A DNA stretch of 64,000 nucleotides from Oscillatoriales cyanobacterium (GCA_011390955.1 JAABRM010000030.1:1-64000), one strand, 5' to 3'; positions 44,690 to 54,733 are shown, numbered from the stretch's first letter. Translations and numbers: made by a program. The notes: generated by a model from the letters alone, not told the origin.

Positions 44690-46237
44690 ATGACATTCAC
44701 AAAGCCATCAAATTTTTTACAGATGAGCCTATTTCCTGATTCAGTATCGGCAACTAAGGTGGCCGATTTTATTGCTCCCAAAACATATACTGGTTTGGCT
44801 GGTTTTCACAAATATTGGGGCAAGAAACCCATAGAAAGCATCAGTTATCTGATTGAAAACTGTACCCAGGAAGGGGATATCGTCATGGATCCATTTCTGG
44901 GTTCCGGTTTAATATCTCGTGAATGCCTGCTGCGAAATAGGCGTTTTATTGGCGTTGATATCAATCCATTCTCTATCGAGCATACCTCTTTCCTGCTCAA
45001 TCTTCCCGATCGCCAAGAATATTATCAGGCTTTAATTGAAATTGAAACAAAAGTTGCTAAAAATATTCAAAATACTTATCAGACAACCGCAGGAAAAATC
45101 GCTTCTCATTATCTGTGGGAAGGCGAGCGAATTGTATCCGTATGGTGCAAACCAGAAACAGGGCGAGAGCGAATTGAAATTGATCCTTCTGACATAGATT
45201 TAAAGTCTTATTCTGCTTACGAAAACTACCAACCCAATAATTTTCGTAATCTCAATTTTTTTACAAATTCTCGGATTAATGTCAAGCCAAATATGTCTGT
45301 TAGTGACATATTTACTGGTCGGGCGATGCGAAATATCGACCTGCTGATTTCTGAGATTTCCGGTTATCCGTCATCCTTGAAACGCGCACTGATGCTCACT
45401 TTAACTTCTGCCGCAGGTCAGATGTCCAATATGGTCTTTGCAATTAAAAATCGGCGAAGTAGCAAAAAAAACGGCAATAGCGAAAACAATGGCGAAAAAA
45501 ATGGCGAAAAAATCGAGGTAGGTAGTTGGGTTATTGGGTTTTGGTTGCCCGATACCCATTTTGAAATTAACGTCTGGAATTGCTTCCAAAACCGCGCTAA
45601 TAAACTCCTGAAATCTCTCCCAGACCAAGAAAAAAACTTATTTATTGTGTCTAATAATCTAACGTCTCTTAATACTTTAGATGTTAATGTTAACTCATGG
45701 CTAATCAATGCAGACGCTAGAATAGCACTGAAAGAAATTCCATCAGAGGTTGTCTCTTTCATTTGCACCGATCCACCTCACAGCGATCGCATTCCTTATC
45801 TGGAATTAAGTGAGTTATGGAATTCATTATTGGGTTACACCGTTGATTTTGAGAGAGAAATTGTGGTTTCTAATGCTAAAGAGCGCCAGAAATCAAAGAC
45901 AATTTATAACGCTGATATGACAGAGTTTTTTGTCAAAGCATCTAGGGTTCTCAAGCCTTCTGGTTATATGGCATTATATTTTAATGCTCGCGATCCAGAA
46001 AGCTGGGCATACCTAAAATGTATTGAAAATATATCTGAATGCTTGAAATTTATCGGCTGCTTCCCGATGATATACTCCGCTACCTCTGTTGTCCAAGATA
46101 ATCGTCAAGGGGCGATGAAAAGTGACTATATTATCATTTACCAGAAGCAACAAGCTAATGGTGAGTATCCCTTGTCCAGTGCTTTTACCAAATTGCCGAA
46201 CTGGTCAGCGCAATTTCCCAGAAAAAAAGGAGAGTAA
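44690..46237 (+). CDS. DNA methyltransferase (N4-C/N6-A type) of a restriction-modification system
   Basis: 515 residues. SAM site: MDPFLGSGLISRECLLRNRR then GVDINPFSIEHT (about residues 66-100). Catalytic motif IV is the variant TDPPHSDRIPYLELSELWN (about residue 360), of the (D/N)PP(Y/H) amino-methyltransferase type with split order. The N-terminal TGLAGFHKYWGKKPIESI segment is common in beta-type and DUF1156-like methylases. A Lys/Asn-rich insert (KKNGNSENNGEKNGEK, about 262-277) looks like slippage. The next gene begins 6 nt downstream and is probably its endonuclease. Recognition site unknown. Confidence 0.85.
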   Translation: MTFTKPSNFLQMSLFPDSVSATKVADFIAPKTYTGLAGFHKYWGKKPIESISYLIENCTQEGDIVMDPFLGSGLISRECLLRNRRFIGVDINPFSIEHTSFLLNLPDRQEYYQALIEIETKVAKNIQNTYQTTAGKIASHYLWEGERIVSVWCKPETGRERIEIDPSDIDLKSYSAYENYQPNNFRNLNFFTNSRINVKPNMSVSDIFTGRAMRNIDLLISEISGYPSSLKRALMLTLTSAAGQMSNMVFAIKNRRSSKKNGNSENNGEKNGEKIEVGSWVIGFWLPDTHFEINVWNCFQNRANKLLKSLPDQEKNLFIVSNNLTSLNTLDVNVNSWLINADARIALKEIPSEVVSFICTDPPHSDRIPYLELSELWNSLLGYTVDFEREIVVSNAKERQKSKTIYNADMTEFFVKASRVLKPSGYMALYFNARDPESWAYLKCIENISECLKFIGCFPMIYSATSVVQDNRQGAMKSDYIIIYQKQQANGEYPLSSAFTKLPNWSAQFPRKKGE

Positions 46238-46243
46238 TTTCTA

Positions 46244-47350
46244 ATGAAAGATTTTCCCTATTGGCAGACTTTATATGAAAGTGACAATTTGGAGGAATTT
46301 AACTCCGATGAGGCAGGGCTTCTTTGGCTTAAACTAAAGTCAATTATGAGAAAGCCCCTGATTGCTGAATTTGTTGCAGAAAACCAGATCGCTCTAAATC
46401 AAACTTCTTTAAAGCAAAAATTTAGAGAATTGTACGCTTTGCTGGTAAAAGAACCATCGAAATCACATATCATGTTAGATACTTACATCAAAAAAAAGAA
46501 CAAGATTGCTTTGGAGAGCTTAGATACAAACAATCTGGTTTCAGAGTTATACAAACTGAAATCTTTTGAGTGGGGTGGAGATTACCAAAATTCTTTGGAT
46601 AAATATTTGGTCAGTCGTTATGTCAAAGTGCAGAAATCCTATGACATACTGGTTTCAAAATTTGCCACCGAGATCGGCGCCGCCGTGCAAGGATATGTTC
46701 TGAATAGTTGGTACAATCATTGGTCGAGTATCCTCATTGAACACATTTTTAAAGCCCATCCAGAAGTTTTACCCACTGTGGGTCAAATAAAACGTCTTGA
46801 TTTCTTTATTAGAAATATTCCCTTCGATTTAAAAGTCACATATCTGCCAGCAGAGTATATAAAAGCCAAAAGAAGAGAACTTGGGCTGCCTGTAGAACTG
46901 ACTTATCTGAAGAAAAAAGCTAGAAAATTAAAGATTTCTTTTGATAAAAAGGGGAAACCCAATGACATTTACTATGAAATTTTTGAAAAAATGAAGGACA
47001 AAAATACTGAAGAATCTAACCAGGTAATTGATACTCTAAAAACTCAAACAATGAAGATTCTCCAAGACACACAAGAGCATTCTCAGCACCTAGCAAGATG
47101 GTTATACGAAAATCAGGGTGAGATGCGCTTTGGCTCTGAAAATAGGCTATTTCTTGTGCTTGTAGATACCAATGATTTCAGTGGAAGTTGGAAATTGAAG
47201 CGTAACCTGGATTTGCTGCAACCTGTTATTAATAGCTACCTGGACAACTTTGCCGATAAAAATCTTTCTGATTTGAAAATTTCTTTCAAATATAAAGACA
47301 AACCGCAGACATTTACGGCTCTCACTGACGTAATTTTTGTGGTCAAGTAG
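46244..47350 (+). CDS. Putative restriction endonuclease, PD-(D/E)XK type
   Basis: 368 residues, Lys-rich, not a family I recognise by name. A likely nuclease core is LDFFIRNIPFDLKVTYLP (about residues 185-202), with Asp followed by DLK, preceded by a helical segment that contains ILIEHIFK; this is the D...(D/E)xK arrangement. Start ATG follows GGAGAG. Position 6 nt after the methyltransferase supports a restriction role. No helicase or specificity gene is present, so a simple type II-like system is likely. Function is inferred mainly from context. Confidence 0.65.
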   Translation: MKDFPYWQTLYESDNLEEFNSDEAGLLWLKLKSIMRKPLIAEFVAENQIALNQTSLKQKFRELYALLVKEPSKSHIMLDTYIKKKNKIALESLDTNNLVSELYKLKSFEWGGDYQNSLDKYLVSRYVKVQKSYDILVSKFATEIGAAVQGYVLNSWYNHWSSILIEHIFKAHPEVLPTVGQIKRLDFFIRNIPFDLKVTYLPAEYIKAKRRELGLPVELTYLKKKARKLKISFDKKGKPNDIYYEIFEKMKDKNTEESNQVIDTLKTQTMKILQDTQEHSQHLARWLYENQGEMRFGSENRLFLVLVDTNDFSGSWKLKRNLDLLQPVINSYLDNFADKNLSDLKISFKYKDKPQTFTALTDVIFVVK

Positions 47351-47522
47351 CCTGACAAGCAAATCTTAGAAGAAGTTGCACCGAAATCATCGCTAAACAA
47401 TATTGGTTATTTGTTATTGGTTATTTGCTATTTAAAATCAGAATAACCAATAACGAAAAATAACCTATTTAATCCCTGAATAGCGTAAGCTATAATCACC
47501 AAAGAATTTTGCTGGTTGCCCA

Positions 47523-48407
47523 ATGAATTTAACTAAACTAAAACTGCCCAAAATTTTAGCTCAAACGAACCGCCCTAGCCTAGATTTACTGTTTATGTGG
47601 GTGGGGTTAATCATTACCCTATTCTTTGTAATGATTGCGTTATTTTCCCCATTATTTCAATCTTGGGGATGGTTACAAGACCCGACGGAATTTTTGAGTA
47701 ATCCCATTCATCAGCCCCCCTCATTTGATTATTTATTTGGCACAAATCGCCTGGGTTATGATGTGTTTTCCCGCACTTTAATGGCGAGTAGAGTGGCGTG
47801 GCAAGTGGTGATTTTAGCCACGGCTTTAAGTATGTTAATTGGGGTGCCTTTGGGGATGCTGAGTGGTTATCTCGGTGGTCGCGCCGATCGCATCTTATTG
47901 TTTATCATGGATACCATTTACACTCTGCCGGGGTTATTGTTATCAATTACCCTGGCATTTGTGGTAGGCAAAGGGGTTTTTAATGCCGCGATCGCCTTAA
48001 GTATTTCCTATATTCCCCAATATTATCGCGTGGTCAGAAATCACACGGTAAGTGTAAAAACCGAACTATTTATTGAAGCAGCCCAAGCAATGGGGGCAAG
48101 TTCTTGGACAGTGCTTTCCCGTTATCTATTTCTCAACGTGATTCAAAGTGTTCCTGTATTATTTACCCTGAATGCTGCCGATGCAATTTTAGTCCTCGGT
48201 GGTTTAGGTTTTTTAGGATTAGGTGTTCCCGAAGAAGTTCCCGAATGGGGTCACGATTTGCGCCAAGCATTAGAAGCACTACCCACGGGCATTTGGTGGA
48301 CGGCTTTTTTCCCCGGTTGTACTATGACTTTCATGGTGGTGGGCTTATCTTTATTTGGCGAAGGATTGAATCAATTTGTCAATCCCAAATTAAGAAACCG
48401 CAGTTAA
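47523..48407 (+). CDS. ABC transporter permease, DppC/OppC type
   Basis: 294 residues with about six membrane segments and the BPD_transp_1 signature IEAAQAMGASSWTVLSRYLFL (EAA loop that contacts the ATPase). The N-terminal OppC-like segment (FDYLFGTNRLGYDVFSR) is typical of peptide/nickel-class permeases. No partner permease, ATPase or binding protein is adjacent, so it is an orphan subunit whose complex is encoded elsewhere. The next gene starts 27 nt downstream. The substrate cannot be told. Confidence 0.92.
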   Translation: MNLTKLKLPKILAQTNRPSLDLLFMWVGLIITLFFVMIALFSPLFQSWGWLQDPTEFLSNPIHQPPSFDYLFGTNRLGYDVFSRTLMASRVAWQVVILATALSMLIGVPLGMLSGYLGGRADRILLFIMDTIYTLPGLLLSITLAFVVGKGVFNAAIALSISYIPQYYRVVRNHTVSVKTELFIEAAQAMGASSWTVLSRYLFLNVIQSVPVLFTLNAADAILVLGGLGFLGLGVPEEVPEWGHDLRQALEALPTGIWWTAFFPGCTMTFMVVGLSLFGEGLNQFVNPKLRNRS

Positions 48408-48434
48408 AACTTGAGAAATTGAGCAGATTAACTA

Positions 48435-49535
48435 ATGTCAAATAAAATCGGCATTGTGGTGGTAGGAGTGGGTCGCTGGGGCGTTCATTTGGTGCGCCAA
48501 TTTTCCCAAAATCCCCTAACCAAGGTAGTGGCAATAGTAGACCGAAACCCGGAAAGATTGCCAGCAGTTCAGCAGCAATTTAACTTAGAATTTAACTTAG
48601 ATTTATCATCAGTGGTTTTGGCCAAAGATTGGGCAGAGGTGCGAGAACTGCCTGGAATTCAAGCGGTGGCGATCGCCACTCCTGCTTCTACTCACTATTC
48701 TTTAATTAAAGATGCCTTAAATCAGGGCTATCATGTATTAGCAGAAAAACCCTTAACCCTCGATCCGCAAGAATGTCTGGAACTTAGCCATTTAGCCGAA
48801 CAAAAACAGCGGCAATTAATGGTCGATCATACTTATTTATTTCATCCGGCAGTTCAACGGGGGAAAGAGGCGATCGCCGCTTTGGGAGAATTGCGTTATG
48901 GGTATGCTGCCCGAACTCACCTGGGGCCTGTGCGATCGGATGTTGATGCCCTCTGGGATTTAGCTATTCACGATATCTGTATCTTCAACTTTTGGCTAAG
49001 AGAAACCCCGATGCAGGTGCAAGCTACGGGCAAAATTTGGTTACAGCGATCGGGGAATGCTGCTAACACCAACATTCCTCAAGAAATAACCACAGAAAAT
49101 AAATTATTTCCCCAAGGTTTAGCGGATTTTGTCACGGTAAACCTGACTTATCCTAGTGGGTTTGAAGCCCGGATTCATCTGTGCTGGTGTAATCCTGACA
49201 AGCAACGGCGTCTCTGCGTTGTTGGCAGTCAAGGCACTTTAATTTTTGATGAAATGTCACCGAATGCCCCCTTAATGATTCAGCATGGTTCTTTAGAACA
49301 AAATCAAGAAAAATGGCAGCCGGTGGGTCAAAAATCTGAGGTGATTGCTGTACCTCCTGGGGAACCTTTAGGATTAGTGTGCGATCGCTTTCTTGACCTA
49401 GTAATAAATCCCAATCAAGCCACCGAAACTCTGGTCATTTCCTCCGCTTTGTTAGGAGGAAAATTAGTGCAAATTCTCACCGCATTAAGTCAATCCTTAA
49501 ATCAAGGAGGAATCCCGATTAAAATATCAGGGTAA
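48435..49535 (+). CDS. Gfo/Idh/MocA family oxidoreductase
   Basis: 366 residues. The N-terminal Rossmann domain starts IGIVVVGVGRWGVHLVRQF (GxGxxG-like GVGRWG), then AIATPASTHYSLIKDAL and the AEKPLTL motif with the catalytic Lys. The C-terminal domain contains GPVRSDVDALWDLAIHDI and the VNLTYPSGFEARIHLCW segment. Such enzymes oxidise or reduce sugars or their derivatives with NAD(P). Short spacing to the upstream permease gene suggests cotranscription, without proving a common pathway. A hairpin overlaps its stop. Confidence 0.9.
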   Translation: MSNKIGIVVVGVGRWGVHLVRQFSQNPLTKVVAIVDRNPERLPAVQQQFNLEFNLDLSSVVLAKDWAEVRELPGIQAVAIATPASTHYSLIKDALNQGYHVLAEKPLTLDPQECLELSHLAEQKQRQLMVDHTYLFHPAVQRGKEAIAALGELRYGYAARTHLGPVRSDVDALWDLAIHDICIFNFWLRETPMQVQATGKIWLQRSGNAANTNIPQEITTENKLFPQGLADFVTVNLTYPSGFEARIHLCWCNPDKQRRLCVVGSQGTLIFDEMSPNAPLMIQHGSLEQNQEKWQPVGQKSEVIAVPPGEPLGLVCDRFLDLVINPNQATETLVISSALLGGKLVQILTALSQSLNQGGIPIKISG

Positions 49536-49560
49536 ATTATCCATATTTACCCTGATATTT
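49522..49560. terminator. Bidirectional terminator overlapping the oxidoreductase stop
   Basis: AAATATCAGGGTAAA (49522-49536) pairs perfectly with TTTACCCTGATATTT (49546-49560), loop of 9 nt. The first arm includes the stop codon at 49533-49535. It serves the convergent oxidoreductase and CBS-kinase genes. Confidence 0.8.
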
Positions 49561-49611
49561 TACCCTGAATACTCTAGGGTGAGCAATGCCCACCCTAGAT
49601 TATAATTATGA

Positions 49612-51753
49612 TTATGCTTCCTCAAATAACGGGGGTTCAGGACGATTGGTGGGTTTAACGGGAATTTCTATAATTAACTCTGTCCCTCGATCGGGAGCAG
49701 AAACCACATCTAATCTGCCATAGTGCTTTTCCACCACAATCTGATAGCTAATAGATAACCCTAAACCCGTTCCTTTCCCCACAGGTTTAGTGGTAAAAAA
49801 TGGCTCAAAAAGACGCTTTTGCACCGTTGCGTCCATCCCGCAACCATTATCAAGAATGGAAATTCTGACGTAGTTTTTCACCCAGGCTGAATCCTGAGTA
49901 TTTTCTAACTGGGAACTATCAATGGTAAAAGCGCGAGTTTTAATCTTAATTAGTTGAGGTGGTTCTTTATTTTCTAGCGCATCTAACGCATTATTTAGTA
50001 AATTCATAAAGACCTGGTTTAGCAAACTAGGGTGACATTCCACCTTGGGCAAATTACCATAGTCTTTATATATTTCAATATTCGGTTTGCCTAATTTGCC
50101 TTTGAGTCGATGTTGTAAAATCATTAAGGTACTTTCCAGCCCTTCATGGAGATCCACTTCCTTGACCGCCGCCTCATCAAGGCGAGAGAAATTCCGCAAA
50201 GATTGCACAATCTGGCGAATTCGTTCTGCCCCAGCTTGCATAGAATGCAATAGTTTAGGCAAATCCGTCATCAAAAAATCCAATTCAATTTCTTCGATAA
50301 TTTCCTCAATTTCCTCGCTAGAATTGGGATATGTTTTTTGATAAAGATGCAGTAATTTAAGGATGTCTGTAATATAAGTGGTGGCGTGAGTGATATTGCC
50401 ATAAATAAAATTAATTGGGTTATTAATTTCATGGGCAATTCCGGCCACTAGCTGACCTAAACCAGACATTTTTTCCATTTGAATTAGTTTTGCTTGAGTT
50501 TTTTGCAATTTCTCAATAGCAATTTCTAATTGACGTGCTTGTTCGCGAGATTGCGCTTCTGATTTTCGCAGTGCCGCTTCTACTTCCTGCTGATGCAATA
50601 TCTCTTGTTTTAGCTGTTCGTTGGCTACTTTTAATTCATCGGTGCATTCTGCTACATTAATGGCTAAATTTTTTTGAATATTTTCTAAGTTATTTTCGGC
50701 ATTTATGCGTTTGGCAATTTCCGCTTGCCATTCTGCATTTGTTTTATCTAATGCTTCGGTTTTTGATTCTAGGTTTTGTTGCAATTGTAGCATTTTTCGA
50801 TACATTTCGGCTGGGTCGAGAGTTTTTAGCCAGCTTGCTCGATCGATTACTCCCATAAATTCTCCGCGATCGCTAGAAACTATTAAAGCTGAAGTTTGCC
50901 ATTGTTCCATAGATTGTTGAGCCGACCATAAAGACGCTTCGGGGCCGATCGCTGGTAAAGAGCGATCGATGACAGATTTCGCTTCTATGGTCGATAAATC
51001 CAGGTCAATTGCCCAATAATTCACGATATCTTGGTCTGTGATAATGCCTAGGGGCGTGGGGATATGTTCTGGTTGGGCGATCGCTTCTTTTTGAGCATTT
51101 AACTCCTCAAATAATAACACATAATTTGTCTGATTTTTTACCATAATTTTAGCAATTTTTTCTAAAAAATCTGGCAAAGTTGCTTGAATTACCTGGTTAG
51201 TCAATAAATTTTTTACTGAGGCTAATTTTAGCCAATTTTTACGATATTCAAGTTGTTGAACCATTTGATATGGCGCGATCGCCCCTAAGAAAAAACCGCT
51301 GGTATCGAACAGTAATACGGGATCGTTACCCTTTTCCCGCCAAAGATTAGCGATCTGAAAAATATTCTCAACATCAGATTTATTAATGGCGATAAAATTT
51401 TGGTTCATTACATCAGCAATGGTCAAATTAGTTAAAATTTGCTTTTGCGCGATCGCTCTGACAATATCTGGCACAGTGACAATCCCTAAAATGTCTGATA
51501 TTTTTAGCTGATTTGGCTTAACGTTAATGGCTGATGGTGAAACTACTAAAACATAACCCGATGCAATATTGCCCCCAGGTGAGTCCGGTAAATCCGGGGA
51601 TTTGCTTGATGCAAACAGGGGACAGCTTGCATTTAAGTGGCTGATTTGCTCGATAATTTCCCGGACATAACTTTCCGGTGTAACGAATTGAGGACGGCGA
51701 TCGAGATCGGACTCTAGAAATATGGAATCAATCGATGATGTTTGATTTGACAT
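49612..51753 (-). CDS. Sensor histidine kinase with N-terminal CBS domains
   Basis: 713 residues. The first 320 residues form tandem CBS-like modules (LKISDILGIVTVPDIVRAIA; NQTNYVLLFEEL; GIITDQDIVNYWAID; TSALIVSSDRGEFMGVIDRAS), which usually bind adenine nucleotides. A long coiled coil (about 330-425) leads to HisKA with GQLVAGIAHEINNPINFIYG and HATPase_c (NQVFMNLLNNALDAL; LDNGCGMDATVQ; GKGTGLGLSISYQIV). The kinase half resembles the two multi-PAS kinases in this window. No membrane segment or receiver is seen. Confidence 0.92.
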   Translation of the reverse strand: MSNQTSSIDSIFLESDLDRRPQFVTPESYVREIIEQISHLNASCPLFASSKSPDLPDSPGGNIASGYVLVVSPSAINVKPNQLKISDILGIVTVPDIVRAIAQKQILTNLTIADVMNQNFIAINKSDVENIFQIANLWREKGNDPVLLFDTSGFFLGAIAPYQMVQQLEYRKNWLKLASVKNLLTNQVIQATLPDFLEKIAKIMVKNQTNYVLLFEELNAQKEAIAQPEHIPTPLGIITDQDIVNYWAIDLDLSTIEAKSVIDRSLPAIGPEASLWSAQQSMEQWQTSALIVSSDRGEFMGVIDRASWLKTLDPAEMYRKMLQLQQNLESKTEALDKTNAEWQAEIAKRINAENNLENIQKNLAINVAECTDELKVANEQLKQEILHQQEVEAALRKSEAQSREQARQLEIAIEKLQKTQAKLIQMEKMSGLGQLVAGIAHEINNPINFIYGNITHATTYITDILKLLHLYQKTYPNSSEEIEEIIEEIELDFLMTDLPKLLHSMQAGAERIRQIVQSLRNFSRLDEAAVKEVDLHEGLESTLMILQHRLKGKLGKPNIEIYKDYGNLPKVECHPSLLNQVFMNLLNNALDALENKEPPQLIKIKTRAFTIDSSQLENTQDSAWVKNYVRISILDNGCGMDATVQKRLFEPFFTTKPVGKGTGLGLSISYQIVVEKHYGRLDVVSAPDRGTELIIEIPVKPTNRPEPPLFEEA

Positions 51754-52190
51754 AACTTGGGATTAATTGACTAAACAAAATCAGGATAAAAATCGCTGGT
51801 TTTGAGGCAAAAAGCCGGGGCAAATAATTCGCGATCGCTGATTCAGTCTCAGGGAGAGAATTAGACCTGTTTCGCTATTTTACACCCGTGAATCATAGAA
51901 ATTAGACAGATAATTTTTGATAAAATAAAAAAAACCGCCAATTTTGTGCTGCTGGAGCAAAGCGCTGATTCACTTCAGTGTACCCTAACAGGAGAAACTC
52001 AGAAATTCTCAACATTAATCTAGACGATCCATCTCTAGAGCGCAAATTTTCTGGATAGTCTGGTCAAACTCCCTTCAAGGGTCAAACAGATGCCTTTTGG
52101 TTTAGGGCTATGTGGTAGACCACACCTGACACGATCGCCGTAGGGATGTATGATTGATTAGAATATAGATCGGAGAGAATTCTTAACCCG
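51754..52190. other. Intergenic region between divergent genes
   Basis: About 440 nt without a supported gene or repeat. It presumably holds the promoters of the CBS-kinase (minus) and the 2TM gene (plus). Confidence 0.45.
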
Positions 52191-52211
52191 TTGTCGATCA
52201 TCCAGGATAAA

Positions 52212-52685
52212 ATGCCAGAATACTACAGTCAAGAAGATGTACAGCAAATTCTCCAATTAGCGATCGCCAAAAGAGGGATCGATGGAGATTTTTCTAGGGT
52301 TCAACTCCTAGAAATGGCCGATGAACTGGGAATTTCCCCAGACAGTCTTCAGCAAGCAGAAACACAATGGCTTGCGAAACAAGATGAATTTAAGGAACGT
52401 CAGCAATTTGATATATACCGACGCGATCGGTTAAAACAAAACTTTGTGCGCTATCTCATTGTCAACTTCTTTCTAATTCTGGTCAACCTAGTTTTATTTA
52501 AATCAGCCAACTTTGGTCTAACCATTGCGCTGATTTGGGGATTAATCCTCGCCTTAAAGACCTGGAAAACTTATGAAATGGATTCAGAAGAGTATGAGAA
52601 TAGTTTCAGTAAATGGCGGCTCAAAAAACAAATCGGTAAATCAATAAATCTGGCTTTTGATAAATTACTTAATCCTAAACCATAA
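52212..52685 (+). CDS. 2TM domain-containing protein
   Basis: 157 residues from the ATG at 52212, which has AGGA four bases upstream; the open frame extends to a TTG at 52191. The N-terminus (YYSQEDVQQILQLAIAKRG) resembles the SHOCT/DUF1707-like helix often found before 2TM domains. Two hydrophobic helices (FVRYLIVNFFLILVNLVLF and IALIWGLILALKTW) separated by a short turn match the 2TM family, and a basic tail follows. Role unknown. Confidence 0.85.
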   Translation: MPEYYSQEDVQQILQLAIAKRGIDGDFSRVQLLEMADELGISPDSLQQAETQWLAKQDEFKERQQFDIYRRDRLKQNFVRYLIVNFFLILVNLVLFKSANFGLTIALIWGLILALKTWKTYEMDSEEYENSFSKWRLKKQIGKSINLAFDKLLNPKP

Positions 52686-52740
52686 AGTAAAATCAATTCT
52701 TTAGGGCGATCGCACCGATTAACAACGCTAACTTTTGCCC

Positions 52741-52822
52741 GACTTACGCATCACCGCTATCCGTGGTCGGGGCAGTCGATCGATTGCCCCGACCACGGAT
52801 AGCGACCCCCACCGCGTAAGTC
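52741..52822. repeat. Long perfect hairpin repeat (GACTTACGC ends)
   Basis: An 82-nt palindrome: GACTTACGC (52741-52749) pairs with GCGTAAGTC (52814-52822), and the inner 20-bp stem 52755-52774 pairs with 52785-52804 without mismatch, loop of 10 nt with GATCGAT. No ORF. It probably belongs to a dispersed cyanobacterial repeat or MITE family. Confidence 0.9.
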
Positions 52823-53083
52823 TTGTTTTGCTGCCATCAAATCAGCGAATTTACCAAAAAAATTTAACCCGGTGACTCATCTAGTATATGATAATAGCTA
52901 ACCATTCCACTCTGACGGTGATTTATTCAATTCCTGCTGAAATAGTTTGGCATTTTTTAAACGGATGATTCGATCGAGCTTTGGCGGATATTTTATAGAG
53001 AGTAAATTTATTTTGTGTTTTAAAATTAGCTGAATTGTCGAAATAATTATAATTTAACTAAATTATTGTTTTCATTTTTGCCA

Positions 53084-54733
53084 ATGATTAATCCAGAATC
53101 AATCAATATCTTACTTGTTGATGATACTCCCATAAATTTACGAATTTTGTCAGCAATTTTATCGAAACAAGGGTATAAAATACGTCAAGCTTTAAGTGGA
53201 AAACTTGCCTTGATGACCATAGAAAAAAATGCCCCTGATATCATTTTACTAGATATCAGTATGCCGGAAATGGATGGATATGAAGTTTGCTCGCAAATCA
53301 AGGCTAATCCAATCACTTATGAAATTCCAGTAATTTTTATTAGTGCTTTAGATGATACATCGGCGAAAGTCAAAGCTTTTGAAGTGGGCGGTGCCGACTA
53401 CATTACTAAGCCTTTTAAAAGTCAAGAAGTTTTAGCCAGACTTGAAAATCAAATCAAGATTAGAGAATTACAAAAAAAACTGACTGAGCAAAATTTTCAA
53501 TTGCAAAAAATTGCCGAAAGAGAGAAACTTTTAGGTCAAATATCTCAGCGAATTCGTCAATCCCTGGATTTGACGGAAATTCTCTCAACTACGGTTCGAG
53601 AAGTCCGGGAATTTTTGCAAGTAGACCGAGTAGCGATCGCACGGTTAAATCCAGATCGGACTTTAACAATTGTCCAAGAGTCGGTCGTAGACCAAAAGTT
53701 ATCAATTTTAAATTTAAAGATTATCGATCGCAGTTTTCAGGAGGCTTATATTCAGCGATCGCCTGACATTCAGGTGATTTCAGATATTCAGCAATCTAGT
53801 CTGTCTCTTCCTTTGATTTCATTCTGGTCTGGACTAAAAGTGCGCTCTCATTTAGTGGTGCCAATTTTTCAACAAACTGTCAGCATTTCTGAAGAAAATC
53901 AGGAGCCATACACCGATAGTCTGAAAGAAGATTCTCTAAATTCTGAACTTTACGGATTACTGATTGCCGATCATTGTACTCAGGTGCGTCAATGGCACCC
54001 GTCAGAAATTGATTTATTAACCCAATTATCGATTCAAATTGGCATGGCTTGGCAACAAGGCCAACTTTATGGTAAGTTGCGCTATCAACAAGAAAAAACT
54101 GAGACGCTGTTGTTAAATATTTTGCCAAAATTAATTGCTCAACGGTTGAAACAAAATCCGGGTATTATTGCCGATAATTTTGAATCGGTGACAGTGATGT
54201 TTGCCGATATTGTGGGATTTACCAATTTATCCGCGCAAATTTCTGCCCTGGAATTAGTCCAGTTACTCAATGAAATTTTTTCTTTGTTTGATGCTTTAGC
54301 ACAACGACATAATTTAGAAAAAATTAAAACGATTGGCGATGCTTATATGGTGGTCGGAGGTTTATCAATTCCCAACGAGAATCATCTCAGCGCGATCGCG
54401 GATATGGCCCTGGATATGCAGCAGGCGATCGGGCAAGTTAAAACTCCCGAAGGCGAACCTTTTCAAATTAGAATTGGCATTAATTGTGGACCCGTTGTTG
54501 CGGGGGTAATTGGGTCAAATAAATTTATTTACGACTTATGGGGAGACACGGTAAATGTGGCTTCTCGCATGGAATCTACGGGAATTCCTGGTTACATTCA
54601 AGTCACAGAAAGCATTTATAATCAGCTAAAAGCATTTTATGAGTTTGAACCCAGGGGTTTAACTCCAGTAAAAGGTAAAGGTGAAATGATGACTTACTGG
54701 CTTAAAGGTAAGAAAAATTCGCCACGGTTTTAA
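53084..54733 (+). CDS. Response regulator with GAF and class III nucleotidyl cyclase domains
   Basis: 549 residues from ATG at 53084. REC about residues 5-125: LLVDDTPINLR acidic pair, phospho-Asp in IILLDISMPEMDGYEV, K in YITKPFKSQEV. A coiled coil leads to a GAF domain (about 160-340; FLQVDRVAIARLN). The cyclase homology domain (about 375-540) has VMFADIVGFTNLSAQ (metal Asp), IKTIGDAYMVVGG (second Asp), IGINCGPVVAGVIG and YDLWGDTVNVASRMES. It probably makes cAMP; the Lys and Asp for adenine choice fit, but cGMP cannot be excluded. Phosphorelay input likely. Confidence 0.93.
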   Translation: MINPESINILLVDDTPINLRILSAILSKQGYKIRQALSGKLALMTIEKNAPDIILLDISMPEMDGYEVCSQIKANPITYEIPVIFISALDDTSAKVKAFEVGGADYITKPFKSQEVLARLENQIKIRELQKKLTEQNFQLQKIAEREKLLGQISQRIRQSLDLTEILSTTVREVREFLQVDRVAIARLNPDRTLTIVQESVVDQKLSILNLKIIDRSFQEAYIQRSPDIQVISDIQQSSLSLPLISFWSGLKVRSHLVVPIFQQTVSISEENQEPYTDSLKEDSLNSELYGLLIADHCTQVRQWHPSEIDLLTQLSIQIGMAWQQGQLYGKLRYQQEKTETLLLNILPKLIAQRLKQNPGIIADNFESVTVMFADIVGFTNLSAQISALELVQLLNEIFSLFDALAQRHNLEKIKTIGDAYMVVGGLSIPNENHLSAIADMALDMQQAIGQVKTPEGEPFQIRIGINCGPVVAGVIGSNKFIYDLWGDTVNVASRMESTGIPGYIQVTESIYNQLKAFYEFEPRGLTPVKGKGEMMTYWLKGKKNSPRF

